From an uncultured Caulobacter sp. (GTDB lineage Bacteria > Pseudomonadota > Alphaproteobacteria > Caulobacterales > Caulobacteraceae), in the NCBI GenBank assembly GCA_937991555.1, contig CALKHU010000243.1, positions 1-11,079 on the forward strand: 11,079 bases of DNA, written 5' to 3'. Under the pieces are notes generated by a model. The model did no database searches. It saw nothing but the letters and a program-made list of their open reading frames with translations, and had not been told where the DNA came from. This document shows, piece by piece, positions 6,427 to 11,079 of the stretch. Made by a program: the position numbers and the translations under genes. How positions within the stretch are numbered: position 1 is the stretch's first letter; every line of letters begins with the position of its first letter.

Positions 6427-7430
6427 GCCCCGAGCATCCGCGCCGCCCGCGGCGCGAAGTAGGTGATCACGCCCGCGCAGCCGGCGCGCTTGAAGGCGCC
6501 GAGGCTCTCGAGGATGGCGCGCTGCTCGTCGATCCAGCCGTTCTGCGCCGCCGCCATGATCATCGCGTACTCGCCGCTGACCTGGAAAGCGAAGGTCGGC
6601 ATCGAGAATTCCTGCACAACCCTTTGAACGATATCGAGATAGGGCATGCCCGGCTTGACCATGACCATGTCGGCGCCCTCGGCGATGTCGAGGGCGACCT
6701 CCCGCAGGGCCTCGTCGCTGTTGGCCGGGTCCTGCTGATAGGTCTTCTTGTCGGACGGACCCAGGGTGCCGAGCTTGCCCGAGCCGATCGCGTCCCGGTA
6801 CGGACCATAGAAGGCCGAGGCGTACTTGGCGGCATAGGACATGATCATAGTGTTCTGGAATCCCTCGGATTCCAGCGCGCGGCGGATGACGCCGATCCGG
6901 CCGTCCATCATGTCCGACGGGGCGAGGATGTCGCAGCCGGCGCGGGTCTGGACCAGCGCCTGCTCGACCAGCCGTTCGATGGTCGGGTCGTTGGCGACGT
7001 CGCCGTTCTCGATGATCCCGTCGTGGCCGTGGTCGGTGAACGGGTCCAGCGCCACGTCGCACATGATGCCGACTTCGGGCGCGGCGTCCTTCATCGCCTT
7101 CACGGCGCGGCTGACGACGCCGTCCGGGTCGGCGGCCAGCGAGCCGGCGGCGTCCTTCCGGGCTCCGTCGATATAGGGGAAGATGGCGATGGCCGGGATG
7201 CCCAGGTCGCGCGCCTCGACGGCGGCCTTCGCACAGTCGGCGACGCTCAGCCGCTCGACGCCGGGCATCGAGGCGACGGGGATGCGGCCCTCGCCCTCGT
7301 GGACCACCATCGACCAGATCAGGTCCGCCGGCGTCAGCACGCTCTCGCGCACCAGGCGGCGGCTCCAGTCGGCCTGGCGCAGGCGGCGCAGGCGGGTGGC
7401 GGGATAGGGGGCGAGCGGGGCGACGGTCAT
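6423..7430 (-). CDS. hemB: Delta-aminolevulinic acid dehydratase (porphobilinogen synthase)
   Basis: This 335-residue cytoplasmic enzyme condenses two 5-aminolevulinate molecules to porphobilinogen, the second common step of heme and cobalamin synthesis. The two catalytic lysines are K202 (MSYAAKYASAFYGPYRDA) and K259 (MVKPGMPYLD). The metal-site segment reads CDVALDPFTDHGHDG (124-138). Three cysteines of zinc-type HemB are replaced by Ala127, Asp129 and Asp137, the pattern of magnesium-dependent enzymes such as those of Bradyrhizobium and Pseudomonas. The frame is open 89 codons further upstream, but that part overlaps the membrane-protein gene and is not HemB-like. The ATG at 7430 gives MTVAPLAPYPATRLRRLRQADWSRRLVRE, a normal N-terminus. 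It overlaps the upstream gene by four bases (ATGA), so the two are co-transcribed. Confidence 0.97.
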   Translation of the reverse strand: MTVAPLAPYPATRLRRLRQADWSRRLVRESVLTPADLIWSMVVHEGEGRIPVASMPGVERLSVADCAKAAVEARDLGIPAIAIFPYIDGARKDAAGSLAADPDGVVSRAVKAMKDAAPEVGIMCDVALDPFTDHGHDGIIENGDVANDPTIERLVEQALVQTRAGCDILAPSDMMDGRIGVIRRALESEGFQNTMIMSYAAKYASAFYGPYRDAIGSGKLGTLGPSDKKTYQQDPANSDEALREVALDIAEGADMVMVKPGMPYLDIVQRVVQEFSMPTFAFQVSGEYAMIMAAAQNGWIDEQRAILESLGAFKRAGCAGVITYFAPRAARMLGA

Positions 7431-7909
7431 GGCTCGCCGGTTACGCCCGTCGTGTGCTGGCTGGCAAGCCGGATCACGCCGAGCGCCGGCGCGACGAACG
7501 ACCAGACCAGACCTGCAAGACCGCTCACGACGGAGATCGCGACCAGTCCGAGGACCTCCGGCACGAGGCGCCAGCGGCTGACGTCGACCGTCCAGGCCAG
7601 GATCTGCAGCTTCGACAGATAAGCCCCTGATCCATTGGCGAGATCGTCGATTTCGCGCAGCACGGCGGCGGCCCCGGTTCCGACACAGACCGCCCACAGG
7701 ACGAAGGTCACCCAGAACATGCCGATCAGGGCGTTCAGGTGCCGGCGGACCGCCGGCGACACCGCGTCCCGCGCCACATAGGCGAGAATCACCGCCGCAA
7801 GGCCGGTCAGCCCGGCGGTCAGCACCGAGGTGGCCAGCATCCCGTAGGCGGCGAAGGCGATCGCCCGGTCGGCGCCGCTCCTCTGCATCACGGTCTTGGT
7901 CACGACCAT
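7427..7909 (-). CDS. Three-helix inner-membrane protein, DUF4870-like
   Basis: This predicted 160-residue membrane protein has three hydrophobic stretches at about 19-45, 59-84 and 117-147. The first loop, AYVARDAVSPAVRRHLNALIGMFWVTFVLW, resembles the DUF4870 / Tic20-like family pattern (short loop with charged residues, then a histidine-containing second helix). I only suggest this family. I chose the ATG at 7909 because AGGA stands 6 bp before it; the frame is open 25 codons further, to a start at 7984, without support. The last bases overlap the hemB start (ATGA), so it heads a two-gene operon with hemB. A role in heme synthesis cannot be claimed from this. It is divergent from the isobutyryl-CoA dehydrogenase gene, with 104 bp between the two starts. 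Confidence 0.72.
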   Translation of the reverse strand: MVVTKTVMQRSGADRAIAFAAYGMLATSVLTAGLTGLAAVILAYVARDAVSPAVRRHLNALIGMFWVTFVLWAVCVGTGAAAVLREIDDLANGSGAYLSKLQILAWTVDVSRWRLVPEVLGLVAISVVSGLAGLVWSFVAPALGVIRLASQHTTGVTGEP

Positions 7910-8013
7910 CCTTTGTCCTATCCGTCCGTTGACAGGGTGCGCTGTCGGCGTCAGGTCAGCAACCCGACGATGCCGCAAGGGCACGAGCTTGCCGTAACCG
8001 GAGCTGAACGCGC

Positions 8014-9153
8014 ATGGATTTCTCCCTCACCGATGATCAACGCGCGATCCAGGAGATGGCCCAGGCCTTCGCCCGGGATGAAATGGCCCCGCACTCGGCG
8101 AAGTGGGACGAGGACAGGCACTTCCCCGTCGACGTGCTGCGCGCCGCCGCCGGGCTCGGCTTCGCGGGCATCTATGTGCAGGAGGACGTCGGCGGCTCGG
8201 CCCTGAGCCGCCTCGACGCCTCGATCATCTTCGAGGCGCTCAGCTACGGCGACGTGCCGGTGGCGGCCTACCTGACCATCCACAACATGGCCTCCTGGAT
8301 GATCGACCGCTTCGGCTCGGCCGAACTGCGCGCGAAGTACCTTCCGCGCCTGACGACCATGGAGCTGATCGCCAGCTACTGCCTGACCGAGCCGGGCTCG
8401 GGCTCGGACGCCGCCAGCCTGCGCACGACGGCGAGGAAGGACGGCGACCACTACGTCCTGAACGGCTCCAAGGCCTTCATCAGCGGCGGCGGCGTGTCGG
8501 ACATCTACGTCGTCATGGCCCGCACCGGCGACGACGGCCCCAAGGGCGTGTCGACCTTCGTCGTCGAGAAGGGACAGGACGGCCTCTCCTTCGGCGCCAA
8601 CGAGCGCAAGATGGGCTGGAACGCCCAGCCCACCGCCCAGATCAACTTCGACGGCGTCCGCGTCCACGAGTCGAACCGCGTCGGCCAGGAGGGCGAGGGC
8701 TTCCGCTTCGCCATGATGGGCCTCGACGGCGGCCGGCTGAACATCGCCAGCTGCTCGCTCGGCGGGGCGCAGTTCGCGCTCGACACGGCCAAGGCCTACA
8801 TGGAGACGCGCAACCAGTTCGGCCGTCCGCTGAAGGACTTCCAGGCGCTGCAGTTCAAGCTGGCCGACATGGCCACCGAGCTGGAGGCCGCCCGCCTGAT
8901 GGTCCGCCGCGCCGCCGACGCGCTCGACAAGCGCGACCCCCATGCGACCAAGCTCTGCGCCATGGCCAAGCGCTTCGCCACCGACGCCGGCTTCGCGGTC
9001 GCCAACGACGCGCTGCAGCTGCACGGCGGCTACGGCTACCTGCAGGACTATCCGCTGGAGCGCATCGTCCGCGACCTGCGCGTCCACCAGATCCTCGAGG
9101 GGACGAACGAGATCATGCGGGTGATCATCAGCCGCGAGATGTTCCGGCAGTAG
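8014..9153 (+). CDS. Isobutyryl-CoA dehydrogenase (ACAD8-like acyl-CoA dehydrogenase)
   Basis: This 379-residue FAD enzyme oxidises isobutyryl-CoA to methacrylyl-CoA in valine degradation and passes electrons to electron-transfer flavoprotein. Acyl-CoA dehydrogenase signatures are complete: YCLTEPGSGSDAAS (122-135), KAFISGGGVSDIYVVMARTG (153-172), the RNQFGRPL segment (266-273), LQLHGGYGYLQDYPLER (334-350), and the catalytic base Glu362 in ILEGTNEIMR. The match to mammalian ACAD8 as I recall it is close over the whole length, e.g. GLGFAGIYVQEDVGGSALSRLDAS, TIHNMASWMID and WNAQPT. That makes isobutyryl-CoA more likely than a short straight-chain or 2-methylbutyryl substrate. GGAG lies 9 bp before the ATG. 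The gene for the pathway's thioester hydrolase follows, but only after a toxin-antitoxin module. The upstream TTGACA at 7929-7934 has no good -10 partner. Confidence 0.9.
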   Translation: MDFSLTDDQRAIQEMAQAFARDEMAPHSAKWDEDRHFPVDVLRAAAGLGFAGIYVQEDVGGSALSRLDASIIFEALSYGDVPVAAYLTIHNMASWMIDRFGSAELRAKYLPRLTTMELIASYCLTEPGSGSDAASLRTTARKDGDHYVLNGSKAFISGGGVSDIYVVMARTGDDGPKGVSTFVVEKGQDGLSFGANERKMGWNAQPTAQINFDGVRVHESNRVGQEGEGFRFAMMGLDGGRLNIASCSLGGAQFALDTAKAYMETRNQFGRPLKDFQALQFKLADMATELEAARLMVRRAADALDKRDPHATKLCAMAKRFATDAGFAVANDALQLHGGYGYLQDYPLERIVRDLRVHQILEGTNEIMRVIISREMFRQ

Positions 9154-9163
9154 GGATCGTGTT

Positions 9164-9186
9164 ATTCTGACCAGACTGGTCAGAAT
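9164..9186. promoter_or_regulatory. Perfect 23-bp palindrome, likely operator of the toxin-antitoxin module
   Basis: The arms ATTCTGACCAG (9164-9174) and CTGGTCAGAAT (9176-9186) are exact reverse complements around a single central A (9175). It begins 11 bp after the dehydrogenase stop and ends directly before the GGAG ribosome-binding site of the antitoxin. Antitoxins of the Phd/YefM family bind palindromes in this position and repress their own operon, so an operator is the natural reading. TATTCT (9163-9168) could be the -10 box; no convincing -35 box is seen. As RNA it would also be a strong stem, but no U-tract follows, so a terminator is less likely. Confidence 0.8.
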
Positions 9187-9197
9187 TGGAGCCGGTC

Positions 9198-9452
9198 ATG
9201 CGTGAAGTCGGCGTTCTGGAAGCGAAGACGAACCTGTCGGCGCTGTTGGACGAGGTGCAAAAGACCGGCGAACCGGTGCTGATCACGCGTCACGGGAAGC
9301 CGGTGGCACAGTTGAGCCCCCCGCCGGAGACCGCGCGCCCGCCGGCTGATCTGGCGGAGCAGATGCAGGCCTTTCAGCGCGGCGTCGAAGAAAGGCTCGG
9401 CGCCAAATTCGAGTTCGACTGGAAAGAGGCGGTCGAGGACGGGCGCGAGTGA
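9198..9452 (+). CDS. Phd/YefM family antitoxin
   Basis: This 84-residue type II antitoxin has the family core MREVGVLEAKTNLSALLDEV then QKTGEPVLITRHGKPVAQLSP (together residues 1-41), which forms the DNA-binding dimer. An acidic, charged C-terminal part follows (DLAEQMQAFQRGVEERLG...FDWKEAVEDGRE, 51-84), the part that usually wraps around the toxin. I chose the ATG at 9198 because GGAG lies 6 bp before it (9188-9191). The TTG at 9186 in the same frame would start inside the palindrome and has no ribosome-binding site. The stop overlaps the toxin start by four bases (GTGA at 9449-9452), as is typical of coupled antitoxin-toxin genes. It should bind the palindrome just upstream. Confidence 0.93.
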   Translation: MREVGVLEAKTNLSALLDEVQKTGEPVLITRHGKPVAQLSPPPETARPPADLAEQMQAFQRGVEERLGAKFEFDWKEAVEDGRE

Positions 9453-9871
9453 CCACGACCGTCCTTGACGCCTCCGTCATCGCCGCTTGGCTCGTGCCGT
9501 CTCAGGGAACGGCGGCGAGCGACGGTTTCCGGGCGCAGGTGGCCCGGGTGCGTTTCGTTGCGCCGTACATATTCCCGATCGAATGTCGCAGCCTGTTGCT
9601 GCGCGCCGAGCGCCGGGGTGGCCTCAGTCCGGCCGAGGTCGCCGCGGCGCTCGATTTCGTGGCCAAGCTCGCGATCACGATTGCGCCGCCGCTCGACGCG
9701 GCCGGGCACGATGCCGTGCTCGCTCTGGCGCGGCAGGAGGGCCTGTCGGTATACGACGCGCTCTATCTCGCCGCGGCCCTTGAGTCCGGGGCGAGACTGG
9801 CGAGTCGCGACGGGCCCATGCTCGCGGCGGCGGCGCGCCGTGGGCTCGCCACGGTCGATCTGAGAGGCTGA
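9449..9871 (+). CDS. PIN-domain toxin ribonuclease (VapC-like)
   Basis: This 140-residue toxin of the PIN superfamily is a magnesium-dependent RNase that commonly cuts tRNA or rRNA. All four acidic residues of the active site are visible: Asp7 (TVLDASV), Glu45 (FPIECRSLL), Asp103 (SVYDALYLAAAL) and Asp121 (LASRDGPML). Length and order are normal, so it looks intact and active. The start is a GTG overlapping the antitoxin stop (GTGA). The partner is of the Phd type rather than classic VapB, a known combination. Codon use is looser than in the neighbouring metabolic genes (for example CGT, TTG and GTA codons), which fits horizontal acquisition. The stop is only 6 bp before the next gene, whose ribosome-binding site (GAGAGG, 9862-9867) lies inside the toxin's last codons. 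Confidence 0.93.
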   Translation: MTTTVLDASVIAAWLVPSQGTAASDGFRAQVARVRFVAPYIFPIECRSLLLRAERRGGLSPAEVAAALDFVAKLAITIAPPLDAAGHDAVLALARQEGLSVYDALYLAAALESGARLASRDGPMLAAAARRGLATVDLRG

Positions 9872-9877
9872 CGCACC

Positions 9878-10930
9878 ATGACCGACGAACCCGAAGTCCT
9901 CTGCCGCGTCGAGTCCGGCGTCGGGCGCATCACGCTGAACCGGCCCAAGGCGCTTCACGCGCTGACGCTGGGCATGTGCGAGGCGATGATCGACGCGCTG
10001 CGGGCCTGGAAGGCGGACGACGCCGTGAAGTGCGTGCTGATCGACCACAGCGGCGAGCGCGGCTTCTGCGCCGGCGGCGACATCCGCATGCTGGCCGAGA
10101 GCGGGGCAGGGGACGGCAAGGCGGCGCGGCTGTTCTTCCACACCGAGTACCGGTTGAACCACCTGCTGTTCACCTACCCCAAGCCCGTCGTCGCGATCAT
10201 GGACGGCGTGACCATGGGCGGCGGCGTCGGCCTCGCCATGCCGTCGAGCGTGCGGATCGCCACCGAGCGCACGACCTTCGCCATGCCGGAGACCGGCATC
10301 GGCCTGTTCCCGGACGTCGGCGGCGGCTGGTTCCTGCCGCGCCTCCCGGGCCGCACGGGCCTGTGGCTGGCCCTGACCGGCGCGCGGATCAAGGGCGCGG
10401 ACTGCGTCTCGCTAGGCATCGCCACCCACTACATGCCGTCCGGCGGCGTCGAGGCCTTCAAGGCCGCGCTGCTGGCGCATCCGGACACCGTCGCCGGCGC
10501 GCTCGCCGGCTTCGTCGAGGATCCCGGCCACGCGCGCATCGCCGCTCACCGGGCCGACATCGACCGGCTGTTCGACGGCGATTCCGTCGAGACCATCCTC
10601 GACCGGCTTGCCGTGGACGGCGGCGAATGGGCCGCCGAGCAGCTCGCGACCCTGGCGACCAAGTCGCCGCAGACGCTGAAGGTCGCCTTCCGCCAGCTGG
10701 CGCACGGCGCGGCCTTCACCGACTTCGCCGACAACATGGTCATGGAGTACCGGATCGGCGCGCGGGTGGTGCGCAGGCACGACTTCCTCGAGGGCGTGCG
10801 CGCGGTCATCATCGACAAGGACAACGCCCCGCGCTGGTCGCCGGCGACGGTTCAGGAGGTCGAGGACGCGGTGCTGGACGACATCTTCGCGCCCCTTCCG
10901 GCCGACGAGGAATGGACGCCGCTGACTTGA
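9878..10930 (+). CDS. 3-hydroxyisobutyryl-CoA hydrolase
   Basis: This 350-residue enzyme of the crotonase superfamily releases 3-hydroxyisobutyrate from its CoA thioester. That step in valine degradation pulls the pathway past toxic methacrylyl-CoA. The oxyanion-hole segments are FCAGGDIRM (63-71) and DGVTMGGGVGL (109-119). The catalytic region AMPETGIGLFPDVGGGWFLPRL (135-156) contains Glu138 and Asp146, as in human HIBCH. The extra C-terminal part (SPQTLKVAFRQL, MVMEYRIGARVVRRHDFLEGVRAVIIDKDNAPRW) separates these hydrolases from plain enoyl-CoA hydratases of about 260 residues. The ATG at 9878 follows the toxin stop by 6 bp, with GAGAGG 10 bp upstream inside the toxin gene. Together with the dehydrogenase at 8014 it marks a valine catabolic locus. 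Confidence 0.92.
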   Translation: MTDEPEVLCRVESGVGRITLNRPKALHALTLGMCEAMIDALRAWKADDAVKCVLIDHSGERGFCAGGDIRMLAESGAGDGKAARLFFHTEYRLNHLLFTYPKPVVAIMDGVTMGGGVGLAMPSSVRIATERTTFAMPETGIGLFPDVGGGWFLPRLPGRTGLWLALTGARIKGADCVSLGIATHYMPSGGVEAFKAALLAHPDTVAGALAGFVEDPGHARIAAHRADIDRLFDGDSVETILDRLAVDGGEWAAEQLATLATKSPQTLKVAFRQLAHGAAFTDFADNMVMEYRIGARVVRRHDFLEGVRAVIIDKDNAPRWSPATVQEVEDAVLDDIFAPLPADEEWTPLT

Positions 10931-10988
10931 GACGACAACCGGCCTAAAGAAGAGCCGGGTCGGGGGACCGCTTGGGAGAGACGACAGA

Positions 10989-11079
10989 ATGAACACCCAT
11001 GCCCGCTGGCTGGCGCTGGCCGCCGTGCTCGCCGTCGCGGCCGGCGAGACCGTCCCGCCGCCGCCGCCCCCGCCGCCCG
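10989..11079 (+). CDS. N-terminus of an exported proline-rich protein (3' truncated)
   Basis: Only 30 codons are visible. An ATG with GGGAG 10 bp upstream (10974-10978) opens MNTHARWLALAAVLAVAAGETV, a plausible signal peptide or membrane anchor, followed by eight prolines in a row up to the window edge. The gene begins 58 bp after the hydrolase stop on the same strand and may share its transcript. A periplasm-spanning or linker-bearing envelope protein is possible; no family can be named. The CCG/CCC run is a simple repeat and could vary in length between strains. Confidence 0.6.
   Translation, partial: MNTHARWLALAAVLAVAAGETVPPPPPPPP

Noticed and set aside
7431..7697. 89-codon N-terminal extension of hemB
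   Set aside because: The extension lies out of frame over the membrane-protein gene, is Arg-rich, and does not resemble HemB. The ATG at 7430 fits the family and overlaps the upstream stop.
7929..7946. TTGACA with the inverted repeat GACAG-GGTGCG-CTGTC upstream of isobutyryl-CoA dehydrogenase, as promoter and operator
   Set aside because: No acceptable -10 box follows at the right distance and five-base arms are easily found by chance in this composition.
7951..9087. 378-codon open frame on the - strand opposite the acyl-CoA dehydrogenase gene
   Set aside because: It shadows a clearly recognised + strand gene; its translation shows typical antisense composition (VAVLPRRRAQ, many Val/Ala/Gly/His) and no motif.
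9186..9197. TTG start for the antitoxin four codons upstream
   Set aside because: It would begin within the palindrome with no ribosome-binding site, whereas the ATG at 9198 has GGAG at 6 bp.
9449..9871. Reading the PIN protein as a stand-alone nuclease or a decayed toxin
   Set aside because: All four acidic residues (7, 45, 103, 121) are present, the length is normal, and the antitoxin overlaps it, so an intact toxin-antitoxin pair is the better reading.
10939..10958. CCGGC / GCCGG stem after 3-hydroxyisobutyryl-CoA hydrolase as a terminator
   Set aside because: Five base pairs, ten-base loop and a G-rich rather than T-rich tail; not a convincing intrinsic terminator.

Overview
This window is GC-rich chromosomal DNA, almost fully coding, from a Gram-negative alphaproteobacterium. 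I infer Caulobacterales or a close relative (Caulobacter, Phenylobacterium or Brevundimonas type). The grounds are a Bpt leucyltransferase of the alphaproteobacterial form, a MotB encoded away from MotA, a HemB with the metal site of the magnesium type, and REP-like palindromes that read as PAEAGTH / FPAKAGIH-type peptides when translated by mistake. No tRNA, rRNA, CRISPR array, insertion sequence or prophage gene is visible, and no stretch above 200 bp lacks a gene.

Left part (1-3124): a 5'-truncated exported serine hydrolase of the beta-lactamase / family VIII esterase fold (+) converges on bpt, an N-end-rule aminoacyl transferase (-). Upstream of bpt on the same strand lies motB, the flagellar stator subunit. 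Between motB and the next gene is a 194-bp gap holding a large imperfect inverted repeat whose arms are themselves palindromes.

Middle part (3319-7909): an NADP-type beta-hydroxyacid dehydrogenase, a small exported TonB-C-like protein and an ASCH-domain protein form a tight operon with ATGA overlaps. It ends at a REP pair lying between convergent genes. Then come a ferritin-like 'metal-dependent hydrolase' (-) and a divergently transcribed TetR regulator (+). The TetR gene ends tail-to-tail with hemB (-), the two sharing a CTAG at their stop codons. hemB is overlapped at its start by a gene for a three-helix membrane protein.

Right part (8014-11079): genes for two valine-degradation enzymes, isobutyryl-CoA dehydrogenase and 3-hydroxyisobutyryl-CoA hydrolase, run in the same direction. 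A compact Phd-type antitoxin / PIN (VapC) toxin module sits between them. It starts with a perfect 23-bp palindrome and ends 6 bp before the hydrolase start codon. The window closes on the beginning of another exported, proline-rich protein.

Most of the window is ordinary housekeeping and accessory metabolism. The parts most worth a second look are the toxin-antitoxin module with its palindrome inside the valine pathway, and the two palindromic repeat elements. I see no clear candidate for an entirely new system.
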